Below, one piece after another: positions 25,811-33,859 of a stretch of 55,697 nucleotides of DNA. This stretch comes from an uncultured Eubacteriales bacterium. Its GTDB lineage: Bacteria > Bacillota > Clostridia > Christensenellales > Aristaeellaceae. The notes beneath the pieces were generated by a model. That model did not search any database, was not told the origin of the DNA, and worked only from the letters and a program-made list of their open reading frames with translations. Position 1 is the stretch's first letter; every line of letters starts with the position of its first letter. The position numbers and the translations under genes are program-made. The stretch covers positions 1-55,697 of the forward strand of contig CACYZW010000048.1 in assembly GCA_902778995.1 (NCBI GenBank), in the 5' to 3' direction.

Positions 25811-28800
25811 GTGGCAAATCAATCCTCAAGGAAGAAAAAGAAAAGATCCGCATGGCAGCAGACCCGCCCGATGGGGTCGCTGCCTGCGGTTATTGCCCTG
25901 ATTGGCGCGGCGGCGCTGGTGGTGACATGGCTTTTGCAGTCGGCGCCGGTGTTCGCGCTGCGCACCAATGCCGGCGCACAGTCTGACGGCTTGCGCATCA
26001 GCGAGGTCATGAGCGCCAACTCCTCCACGAAGGTCGGCAACGACGCGGGTATCGAGGACTGGATCGAGCTTCAAAACGCCTCCGACCATCCCGTCGATCT
26101 GACCGGCTACGCGCTGGTGCGGCAGACCAAGCCCGCCCAGGCCTTCGCATTTCCGGGCGGGACGCTCCATCCGGGGGAATATGTGCTGGTCCATGCGGAC
26201 GGCAGCGGCAAGTCCCAACAGGCCGACGGCTATCACGCCCCCTTCCGCCTGCCCGCCTCCGGCGAGACGCTGGCCCTGCTGGACAAGAGCGGCAACGGGG
26301 TGGACATCGTGGAGATTCCGGCGCTGGCAAGGAACCAGGTATACTGCCGGGACGCCTCGGGGCAGTGGCAGATCAGCGACTATCCCACGCCGGGGCTTGC
26401 CAACCGCGCCGAGCGCCTGAGCAGTTCAGAGGAAGACGCCCAGGCGATCACGGTGCTGGCTGGGCCGCTGGAGATCACCGAAGTCATGGCGGACAACTGC
26501 ACCTTCTTCATGGACGAAACCGGGGCCTGCCCGGATTACGTGGAGATACACAATACCACGTCTGGCCCGGTGGATCTTTCCGGCTGGTCGCTGTCCGACA
26601 AGGCCGACAAGCTGTTGCGCTGGCAGTTCCCATCGGTGTCGCTGCCGGCGGACGGCTATCTGGCCGTGCACTGCTCCGGCATGGATCGCAGGGACGACCC
26701 GGCCCACCTGCACACCAACTTCCGCATCTCCAACAAGGGCGACAACGTGTACCTGACGGATGTCAACGGCAACACCGTCAGCCACGTCAGGACTCCGGCC
26801 ATGGAGCCGGACCAGAGCTACAGCCTGCTGGAAACCGGATGGAGCAGGCAGTTTTCACCCTCGCCCAACTATCCCAACACGCCCGAGGGCGCGGATGCGG
26901 CGGCACGGGAGATACAGGCGCGCAACGACAGGGGCGTGCGCATCACCGAGATACTGGCCTCGTCCTCCAAGTCCAACGACTGGATCGAGCTGTACAACGG
27001 CACCTCCGCGCCGGTGGATCTGTCCGGCTGGGGGCTTTCCGACAACGCGGGCCGTCCCCGGAAGTGGCAATTTCCCTCCGGCACCACCATCCAGCCCGGG
27101 GCCTACCTGGGCGTGTTCGCCAACGGCCTGAACACCACCGTGGAGGGCAGGATACAGACCAACTATAACCTGTCCGCGGACGGCGGCTATTCCGTGGTGC
27201 TGTCCGACCCCGGCGGGGTCATCGTGGACCGGCTGTTCATACCTACGCAGTATGAGGACATCTCCTATGGGCGCGTGGACGGCGATACGGGTCTGCGTTA
27301 TTTCACCGAAGTCACTCCCGGCGCGGCCAACAGCGGCCCTGCCTACTATGGCCGGGCGCCCCGGCCCGTCTATTCGGTGCTGGGCGGCATGTACAGGACC
27401 GGGGACGAACTGACGGTGTCGCTTTCCGTGCCGTCCAACTGCCGCGCTTATTACACGCTGGATTGCACCGACCCGACCGAGAACAGCACGCCCTATACCG
27501 GGCCGATCTCCGTCACGGGCACCACCATACTGCGCACCCGCGTTTACGGCGAGGGCTATCTGGAATCCATCATGGACACCCAGAGCTACCTCTACGACGT
27601 GAACAACGGAGGCGGCACCGCGTTCGTGGTGTCCCTGGTGTCCGACCCGTACAACCTCACCAGCGACGAGGCGGGCATCATGGTCAAGGGCCCCAACGCC
27701 GAGCCGAAATACCCCTACGGCTCCATGAACAAGGGCGCGAACTTCTGGATGGACTGGGAGCGGGAGGCCCACGTCGAGGTGTTCAATCCCGACGGCAGCA
27801 CGCTGATCTCCCAGGAGTGCGGCATCAAGCTGCACGGCCAGTTCAGCCGCGCCGAAAAGCAGAAGGCCTTCAAGGTGATCGCCCGCAGCAAGTACGGTGC
27901 GAACCGCTTCGAGGCGGCCATATTCTCACACCGGCCCTACACCGAATACCAGTCCTTCCTGCTGCGCTCCTCCAGTGAGGACGGCTACAAGACCCGCTTC
28001 CGCGACGCGCTACTGCAACGGCTGGCGGAGGGCGGCTGCGTGGACTACCAGGAGACCGAGTTCGGCCTGCTTTACATCGACGGCCAGTATTGGGGCCACT
28101 ACAACCTGCGCGAACGCATCTGCAAATCCAACATCTGCCAATTCGAGGGCTGGGAGGGCGACGAGGACGATATCGACCTGGTCAAGGCCAACACCAACGT
28201 GATGCAGGGCAGCAACGAAACCATGGTGCAGCTGCTGGAATACGTCACCAGCCACAACATGAACACCCCCGAAGCCTACCAAGTGCTGGACAACGCCATC
28301 GACATACAGAACTATATCGAATACATGGCGGTGGAGATGTATACCGGCAATACGGATACGCTGAACGTGAAGCGCTACCGCAACCCGAAGCGGGACGGCA
28401 AGTGGAAGTGGGTGCTGTTCGACCTGGACTGGTCCTTCTCGGTGGACACCAACTCGCCCCAGCGCTGGCTGACGCCGGGCGGCATGGGCAACAACAAGCG
28501 CACGGACAACAAGCTGTTCATCGCCTGCATGAAGAACGAGACATTCGTGGACCGGTTCCTGACCTACCTGGGCGAAAAGATGGCCACCACCTACAGCGCC
28601 GAAAATATCAAGGCCATGGTGGACGAGTTCTACAACGCCATCGCGCCGCTGATGCCCGAGCACTACGCCCGCTGGGAATTCAGCGAATCCGAGCACAAGT
28701 CGGCCATCCGTGAATTCGTCCGCTATGCCGAGAAGCGCCCCTACCGCATGCTGCAGTTCATGAAGTACAACGAATACCTGCCCCTGACCCAGGCGCAGTT

Positions 28801-28867
28801 CGAGCATTACTTCGGCGACGTGATGCAGCAGGTGGGCGTGAGCTACGGCGAGATCAAGAAGCCGTAG
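25811..28867 (+). CDS. Surface LTD-CotH kinase-like protein
   Basis: This 1018-residue protein has a basic cytoplasmic start, one transmembrane segment (about 27-47) and a large outer part. Three lamin-tail domains follow (about 58-200, 215-345 and 375-505), each with EDWIELQN or DWIELYN and DLSGW boxes. Then a chitobiase-type C-terminal domain (YYTLDCTDPTENSTPYTG, about 545-600) and a CotH domain (about 605-1010). CotH proteins are secretory-pathway-like protein kinases; here KWKWVLFDLDWSF near 866-875 holds the metal-binding Asp pair region, and KLHGQFSRAEKQKAFKV near 678 the nucleotide-side lysine. The start is GTG with GGAGG at 25800-25804. It heads an operon with VTC, DUF4956 and a second LTD protein. 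Confidence 0.88.
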   Translation: MANQSSRKKKKRSAWQQTRPMGSLPAVIALIGAAALVVTWLLQSAPVFALRTNAGAQSDGLRISEVMSANSSTKVGNDAGIEDWIELQNASDHPVDLTGYALVRQTKPAQAFAFPGGTLHPGEYVLVHADGSGKSQQADGYHAPFRLPASGETLALLDKSGNGVDIVEIPALARNQVYCRDASGQWQISDYPTPGLANRAERLSSSEEDAQAITVLAGPLEITEVMADNCTFFMDETGACPDYVEIHNTTSGPVDLSGWSLSDKADKLLRWQFPSVSLPADGYLAVHCSGMDRRDDPAHLHTNFRISNKGDNVYLTDVNGNTVSHVRTPAMEPDQSYSLLETGWSRQFSPSPNYPNTPEGADAAAREIQARNDRGVRITEILASSSKSNDWIELYNGTSAPVDLSGWGLSDNAGRPRKWQFPSGTTIQPGAYLGVFANGLNTTVEGRIQTNYNLSADGGYSVVLSDPGGVIVDRLFIPTQYEDISYGRVDGDTGLRYFTEVTPGAANSGPAYYGRAPRPVYSVLGGMYRTGDELTVSLSVPSNCRAYYTLDCTDPTENSTPYTGPISVTGTTILRTRVYGEGYLESIMDTQSYLYDVNNGGGTAFVVSLVSDPYNLTSDEAGIMVKGPNAEPKYPYGSMNKGANFWMDWEREAHVEVFNPDGSTLISQECGIKLHGQFSRAEKQKAFKVIARSKYGANRFEAAIFSHRPYTEYQSFLLRSSSEDGYKTRFRDALLQRLAEGGCVDYQETEFGLLYIDGQYWGHYNLRERICKSNICQFEGWEGDEDDIDLVKANTNVMQGSNETMVQLLEYVTSHNMNTPEAYQVLDNAIDIQNYIEYMAVEMYTGNTDTLNVKRYRNPKRDGKWKWVLFDLDWSFSVDTNSPQRWLTPGGMGNNKRTDNKLFIACMKNETFVDRFLTYLGEKMATTYSAENIKAMVDEFYNAIAPLMPEHYARWEFSESEHKSAIREFVRYAEKRPYRMLQFMKYNEYLPLTQAQFEHYFGDVMQQVGVSYGEIKKP

Positions 28868-28947
28868 CGGCGGCGATCCGTCGCCCGGTGGGGAAGGCGG
28901 ACGAGGTCTCCAAACCCGCATAAAAAGGATCGCAAAGAGGGGATTGC

Positions 28948-29655
28948 ATGCAACTGAAGCGAAACGCTCTGCCGGCCCGGCACGAGCTGAAATACTTCAT
29001 CAACCCGGCGGAGCTTGAGGCCCTGCGCCAACGTCTGCGGGGCGCGCTGACCATGGACGCACACTGCGTGGACGGCCAGCCCTACGTCATTCGCTCGCTG
29101 TATTTCGATGACGTCGAGGATTCCGCCTTCTACGACAAGCAGGCGGGCGTGATGCACCGCGACAAGTATCGCATTCGGATCTACAACCTGTCGGACAGGG
29201 CCATCTTTTTGGAGCGCAAGCGCAAGCTGGGCGATCTGATCCAAAAATCAAGCGTTCAGATCACCCGCCGTCTGTGCGACCAGCTCATCGAGGGCAATCC
29301 CGGCGGGCTTTACAAATCACAGAACGCGCTGCTCCAGGACGTATACGTGCAGATGCGCACGCGGCTTCTGCGGCCCAGGGTCATTGTGGATTACGCCCGG
29401 GAGGCCTATCTGCATCCGGCGGAGGACGTGCGCATTACGTTCGACATGCGCCTGCGCACCGGGCTTTCCAGCGTCGATCTTTTCAACCGGAATTTGCCGA
29501 CGGTCTGCCCCCATGACCGCAACGTGGAGATCCTTGAGGTCAAGTTCAACAATTACCTGCCCGGTTACATCTCCGGCCTGCTGCACGGCGTGGAGGCCGA
29601 GCGCAGCGCCGTGTCGAAATACGTGCTTTGCCGCCGCTACGAACCCCTTGGATAG
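28948..29655 (+). CDS. VTC domain protein (polyphosphate polymerase-like)
   Basis: The 235-residue protein is a stand-alone VTC domain, the triphosphate-tunnel fold used by the yeast VTC complex to build polyphosphate from ATP. Residues that line such tunnels are visible: RHELKYFI (11-18), RSLYFDD (50-56), KYRIRIYN and FLERKRK near 75-92, RPRVIVDYARE near 140 and VEILEVKFNNYLP near 195. No SPX domain and no membrane segment are present. GGAGG-type sites precede the ATG. Polyphosphate synthesis is likely by family; the neighbouring DUF4956 membrane protein could anchor it, which is inference. Confidence 0.9.
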   Translation: MQLKRNALPARHELKYFINPAELEALRQRLRGALTMDAHCVDGQPYVIRSLYFDDVEDSAFYDKQAGVMHRDKYRIRIYNLSDRAIFLERKRKLGDLIQKSSVQITRRLCDQLIEGNPGGLYKSQNALLQDVYVQMRTRLLRPRVIVDYAREAYLHPAEDVRITFDMRLRTGLSSVDLFNRNLPTVCPHDRNVEILEVKFNNYLPGYISGLLHGVEAERSAVSKYVLCRRYEPLG

Positions 29656-29706
29656 CTTTATCTTTGATATACTCAAAAATACTCAAGGCACAGGAGGAAA
29701 CAGCCC

Positions 29707-30366
29707 ATGAACAGCATCTTTTCCAATCTCTTCAGCTCGCAGACCATCACTCCCGCCTCCTTTCCGACGATACTGCTGTCGCTGGTGCTCGCGTTGGCCG
29801 CCGGACTGTTCATCGCATGGATCTACCGGCGCAACTATCGGGGCGTGATGTATTCCAACAACTTCACCCTCACCCTGGTGATGATGACGCTGATCACCTG
29901 CCCGGTGGTCATGTGTATCCGGGAATCCATACAGCTGTCCATGGGCATGGTGGGCGCGCTGTCCATCGTGCGCTTCCGCACCGCCGTGAAGGACCCGCTG
30001 GATACCGCCTATATGTTCTGGGCGCTGACCATGGGCATACTGCTGGGCGCGGGCCAGTTCTTCCTGACCGCCTGCGCGGTGGTGGGCATCGGTCTGCTGC
30101 TGACGGTGCTGGTGCACATCCAGTCCAGGGGCGTGAACAGCTACCTGCTGGTGGTGCGCATGGCCGATGACGCCGAGCGCCAGACCAACCAGCTGGTGAA
30201 CAACCTGAAGGTGCAGCAGCTCAAGAGCAAGACCGTCTCCGCCAACGGCATCGAGGCCACCTATGAGGTCCGCGTGGACAAGCCCGACGCCCTGCTGAAC
30301 AAGCTGCGCTCGCTGCCCGGCGTGTACGACGCCACGCTGGTGGCCTACAACGGGGAAGCGATCTGA
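29707..30366 (+). CDS. DUF4956 membrane protein
   Basis: This 219-residue protein has four hydrophobic segments (about 18-40, 50-68, 80-100 and 105-140) and a soluble C-terminal domain with a ferredoxin-like pattern (ATYEVRVDKPDALLNKLRSLPGVYDATLVAY). The conserved DUF4956 box MGMVGALSIVRFRTAVKDP lies near residues 80-98. The family has no assigned activity. I recall it as a frequent neighbour of VTC and CotH genes, which this operon repeats. CAGGAGG is upstream of the ATG. Confidence 0.88.
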   Translation: MNSIFSNLFSSQTITPASFPTILLSLVLALAAGLFIAWIYRRNYRGVMYSNNFTLTLVMMTLITCPVVMCIRESIQLSMGMVGALSIVRFRTAVKDPLDTAYMFWALTMGILLGAGQFFLTACAVVGIGLLLTVLVHIQSRGVNSYLLVVRMADDAERQTNQLVNNLKVQQLKSKTVSANGIEATYEVRVDKPDALLNKLRSLPGVYDATLVAYNGEAI

Positions 30367-30471
30367 AGAACGGGGAATGAGGATGGATGGGCAGGCAGCG
30401 CTCGTCCGAATGACGGTTGCTGACCGCCCCATTGCCTCTGCAAATCACATCTATTTGGAGGTTGATGCCTC

Positions 30472-31719
30472 TTGACACAAAACAACAGACCGGCGCAAAG
30501 GCGTCCCTCCGACAGTCGCTTTGGATCGCTGGGGTCGGAGCGTCCGGTTCAGAACCGGCCGCCCCAGGGCAGTCGTCCGGCCCAGGCCAGGCGTCCGGCG
30601 AATGCGCCGCGCCCTTCCGCCGCCGGGCGCGTCGGCCCGTCCTCCGGGGTGCTGCCCCGGGGCTTTGTGCCGCTGGTCATCGTCTGTGTGCTGATCATCG
30701 CGCTGGGCTTCGCGCTTCAAAAGCTGTTGCCCAATGGCTTCGTCCTCGGCGGCGTGAAGGACAGCGCGGAGCGCCCTGTGGCCGCCCAGGTTTCGGAGAT
30801 CCACGGCGAGGGGCCGGTTCGCCTCAACGAGATCATGTCCGCCAACGGCGGCGTGCTGGTGGATGACAACGGCGCCACGCCCGACTGGTTGGAGGTCGCC
30901 AACATCAGTTCCCACCCGGTGAACCTGCAGGGCTATGTGCTGGCCAAGAACGCCAAGGCGGGCAATGTGTTCGTGTTTCCCGACATGGTGCTGGAGGGCG
31001 GCGCCTGCGCGGTGGTGTACGCGGACAGCACCCTTCAGGACGAGGGCGGCGTCGAGCTTCACGCGCCCTTCCGCCTTTCCTCCGGCGGCGATGTGCTGAT
31101 GCTGTTCAACGACGCCGACGTGGCGGTGGATACCGTGAATATCCCCGCGCTGGCCGAAAACGCGTGCTATGCGCGGGTGGATCGGGATCACTGGACCGTC
31201 AGCGACCAGCCCACCCCTGGCATGCTGAATACCGAAGAAAACTATCACGTGCTGACCAGCGTCATGCAAAATTCGCCGGTGCAGCTGGCCGAGATCGTGG
31301 CCTCCAACACCAAATACAGCCCGGATGAGAGCGGCGTATTCCACGATTATGTGGTGCTGCGCAATACCTCCGGCGACAGCGTGGACATCGGCGGCTGGTA
31401 TCTCTCCGATACACCCCGCCTGCCCCGGCTGTGGAAGATCCCCCAGGGAACGGCCATACCCGGCGGCGGTACGCTGACGGTCTATTGCTCGGGCCTGAAC
31501 CGGGTGACGGATCCGGAGCATCTGCATACCAGCTTTCGGCTGTCCAGCGAGGGCGAGACCGTGACCCTCAGCAACGCCTCGGGCCAGCCCGTGGACAGCG
31601 CGACCTATGACCTGCTGCATACCGACGAGGCGTATGTGCGCGGCACGGACGGCAACTGGAGCGTGGGAACGCCGTCCGGCCCGGCGGCGAACGTCGCGGC
31701 GGCGGGAGCGGCACAATAA
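30472..31719 (+). CDS. Membrane-anchored lamin-tail domain protein
   Basis: The 415-residue protein has a Pro/Arg-rich cytoplasmic N-terminus (1-62), a transmembrane segment (about 64-84) and two lamin-tail (LTD) domains (about 105-245 and 265-405). Each shows the domain pattern: RLNEIMSANGG...DWLEVANIS and QLAEIVASN...YVVLRNTSG, with DIGGWYLSD boxes. There is no CotH domain. It resembles the N-terminal half of the LTD-CotH protein two genes upstream and may be a partner or a shorter paralogue. The start is TTG at 30472, ten bases after GGAGG. A weak terminator-like repeat, GAGGGG/CCCCTTTT, follows. Confidence 0.82.
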   Translation: MTQNNRPAQRRPSDSRFGSLGSERPVQNRPPQGSRPAQARRPANAPRPSAAGRVGPSSGVLPRGFVPLVIVCVLIIALGFALQKLLPNGFVLGGVKDSAERPVAAQVSEIHGEGPVRLNEIMSANGGVLVDDNGATPDWLEVANISSHPVNLQGYVLAKNAKAGNVFVFPDMVLEGGACAVVYADSTLQDEGGVELHAPFRLSSGGDVLMLFNDADVAVDTVNIPALAENACYARVDRDHWTVSDQPTPGMLNTEENYHVLTSVMQNSPVQLAEIVASNTKYSPDESGVFHDYVVLRNTSGDSVDIGGWYLSDTPRLPRLWKIPQGTAIPGGGTLTVYCSGLNRVTDPEHLHTSFRLSSEGETVTLSNASGQPVDSATYDLLHTDEAYVRGTDGNWSVGTPSGPAANVAAAGAAQ

Positions 31720-31778
31720 CCTGTTATTGAGGGGTTCGGCGAAGGCTGTGCCCCTTTTCATTTGCTAAGGTGAAAAAT

Positions 31779-32432
31779 ATGAGGCAATACGTTATTCATC
31801 CTGCGAAACATCCTCTGCCCGCGCTGACCGGCAGGGTTTTTGCGCCCGAGGGCGAACCTTTTTGCGAAGGACCCTGCGCCGCCATCGACCATTACGCCTG
31901 GGGCGGAGACTATCGCCCGGAGGCGCGGGCTTATCTGGCATGGGACGACGTTGGCCTGAGGGTGCTGCTCTGCGCCAGGGAGCAGACGGTATCCGCCCGG
32001 GTGGCGGCCTTCGGCGGCCCGGTGTGGCAGGACAGCTGTCTTGAGTCTTTCTTTCAGCCCTTTACGGACGACCCCCGCTATGTGAACGTCGAGGTCAACG
32101 CCGCGGGCGCGGCGCTGATCGGCATCGGCCCGGATCGGGCGAATCGCGCGGCGCTGACGGCGTGTCCGGAGGGCATGGACATACGCGCCTCGAGGCATGA
32201 CGGCGGCTGGTGGGCCGTGGGCTACACGATCCCCTTCGCCTGGGTGGAAGCGGCGTTTGGACGGCCAATGCCGCGCAACGCGGCCTTCCGGGGCAATTTC
32301 TATTGCTGTGACGAGTCGATTCATCCCCACTTCGGCAGCTGGTGCCCCATCGACGCGCCCCAGCCGGATTTCCATCGGCCGGAGTGCTTTGGCCGGTTGG
32401 CGATGGAGGTCGATACAGATGGAGTATTTTGA
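31779..32432 (+). CDS. CBM9-like domain protein
   Basis: The 217-residue protein matches the carbohydrate-binding family 9-like proteins that stand alone in bacteria. Visible pattern: ARAYLAWDDVGLRVLLCARE near residue 50, WQDSCLESFFQPFTDDPRYVNVEVNAAG near 78-105 and the C-terminal YCCDESIHPHFGSWCPI followed by PDFHRPECFG. There is no signal peptide, so it probably acts inside the cell. Ligand is unknown. The ATG at 31779 is eight bases after AAGG; a GTG at 31770 is less likely. It overlaps the Nudix gene by 14 bases. Confidence 0.75.
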   Translation: MRQYVIHPAKHPLPALTGRVFAPEGEPFCEGPCAAIDHYAWGGDYRPEARAYLAWDDVGLRVLLCAREQTVSARVAAFGGPVWQDSCLESFFQPFTDDPRYVNVEVNAAGAALIGIGPDRANRAALTACPEGMDIRASRHDGGWWAVGYTIPFAWVEAAFGRPMPRNAAFRGNFYCCDESIHPHFGSWCPIDAPQPDFHRPECFGRLAMEVDTDGVF

Positions 32433-33003
32433 CGTCTGCGACGAAAAGGGCAACCCGACCGGCGGGATCGTGGCCCGTGACGTGGCCCACCGGGAGGGCA
32501 TACGCCACCGCACGGCCCATGTGTGGGTGGTGCGCAGGGTGGATGGGCGTTGGCAGGTGCTGCTGCAAAAGCGCTCCGAGAACAAGGATTCCTTTCCCGG
32601 CAAGTACGACACCTCCTCCGCCGGACACATCCCGGCGGGGGAAGCGCCGTTGGAATCCGCCCTGCGGGAGCTGGCGGAGGAATTGGGGATACGCGCGACG
32701 CCGGCGCAGCTGCACTTCGCCGGCACCTTCGACATCCGCTTTGAAAAGGAGTTTCACGGGCGCCTGTTCCGGGACAACGAGCTGGCCCATGTGTACGTGT
32801 ACATGGAGCCGGTGGACATCGGCGCGCTGACGCTGCAGGCGGAGGAGGTTTCGCAGGTGGATTGGTTCGATCTGGAAAAAACCTGGGCCGAGCTGCCGGA
32901 GCGCCGGGATATCTATTGCGTACCGACCCCGGGCATGGCGGTGCTGAGGAATTACCTGATGGAAAACCCGCAGCGCGACAGCCTGTCGCCACAGGCGTTG
33001 TGA
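32419..33003 (+). CDS. Nudix hydrolase, IPP isomerase-like
   Basis: This 194-residue protein has a complete Nudix box (GHIPAGEAPLESALRELAEELGI, about residues 73-95, with E, RE and EE in the right spacing), so it should hydrolyse a nucleoside-diphosphate-linked compound with Mg. The N-terminal EYFDVCDEKGNPTGGIVARD and RTAHVWVVRR resemble bacterial enzymes related to isopentenyl-diphosphate isomerase. The substrate is not predictable. AGGTCGATACAG lies before the ATG inside the CBM9-like gene. Confidence 0.88.
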   Translation: MEYFDVCDEKGNPTGGIVARDVAHREGIRHRTAHVWVVRRVDGRWQVLLQKRSENKDSFPGKYDTSSAGHIPAGEAPLESALRELAEELGIRATPAQLHFAGTFDIRFEKEFHGRLFRDNELAHVYVYMEPVDIGALTLQAEEVSQVDWFDLEKTWAELPERRDIYCVPTPGMAVLRNYLMENPQRDSLSPQAL

Positions 33004-33083
33004 TGACCGCTGTGGCGGCGCAAACGCCGCCGCTGCATGAACTTTTGATGGCGATGCCATCCATTGGAAACGGAGGCCATTTT

Positions 33084-33632
33084 GTGAACGCTGACATTGA
33101 CATCACCGGTGTGACGCTCAAAACGGAGCGGCTGGTGCTCCGCCCCTGGCGTCAGAGCGATCTTGAGGACTTCTATGAATACGCCAGTGAGGACGGCGTG
33201 GGGCAGATGGCGGGGTGGATGCCCCACAAAAGCCTTGACGAATCCCGGACGATACTGGACATGTTCATTCGCGAAAAAAAGACCTTCGCTCTGGTATACG
33301 GGGGCAAGGCCGTGGGCTCGCTGGGCATAGAGAACTACAACGAGCGGTATTTTCCGGAGCTGTCCGACCTTCGGGGGCGGGAAATCGGTTATGTGATTTC
33401 AAGGGCCCACTGGGGAAAGGGCCTGATGCCCGAGGCGGTGAAGGCTGTGATCGATTATCTGTTCAATGTGGTCAGGCTGGACTTCATACTCGTGGGGCAC
33501 TTTGAATGGAATCGACAGTCCGCGAGGGTGATCGAAAAGTGCGGCTTTCAATATGTCAAAACCATCCCCTATGAAACCCGCATGGGAACGATGGAGCAGT
33601 CGGAGGAGAGTATACTGTACAGGAAGCAATAA
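33084..33632 (+). CDS. GNAT acetyltransferase, RimJ/RimL type
   Basis: The 182-residue protein fits the RimJ/RimL-like branch: LKTERLVLRPWRQSDLEDFYEYAS near the N-terminus, GSLGIENYNER in the middle and REIGYVISRAHWGKGLMPEA (about 110-129) for acetyl-CoA. The end NRQSARVIEKCGFQYV is typical. Substrate may be a protein N-terminus or a small amine. The start is GTG at 33084, seven bases after CGGAGG. Confidence 0.88.
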   Translation: MNADIDITGVTLKTERLVLRPWRQSDLEDFYEYASEDGVGQMAGWMPHKSLDESRTILDMFIREKKTFALVYGGKAVGSLGIENYNERYFPELSDLRGREIGYVISRAHWGKGLMPEAVKAVIDYLFNVVRLDFILVGHFEWNRQSARVIEKCGFQYVKTIPYETRMGTMEQSEESILYRKQ

Positions 33633-33669
33633 TGCATACAGGGGGATGCGCATGCGCGACCCCCTGCCC

Positions 33670-33841
33670 CAGACCGTTGACAAAGCCCGCAAACGCAGAA
33701 AACCCTTCCGACTTATTGAAACCGGAAGGGTTTTCTGCTTGCCGTATTGCCGGGACAGGCAAAATGCGGTCACTTACGATTTGGTAAGCTCCCTTTTTTG
33801 CCTGTCCCGGCGCCTTGCCTTGCGGGCTTTACAGCGGTCTG
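33670..33841. repeat. R1 repeat, full copy C with terminal inverted repeats
   Basis: Left end CAGACCGTTGACAAAGCCC and right end GGGCTTTACAGCGGTCTG are imperfect inverted repeats of about 23 bases. Inside are the hairpin CAGAAAACCCTTCCG/CGGAAGGGTTTTCTG (also a terminator for the GNAT gene) and a second inverted pair CGGGACAGGCAAAA/TTTTTTGCCTGTCCCG. Two shortened copies lie at 14461 and 17527. There is no coding capacity. Confidence 0.8.
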
Positions 33842-33859
33842 TCTGTTCAGTATAAGCTC

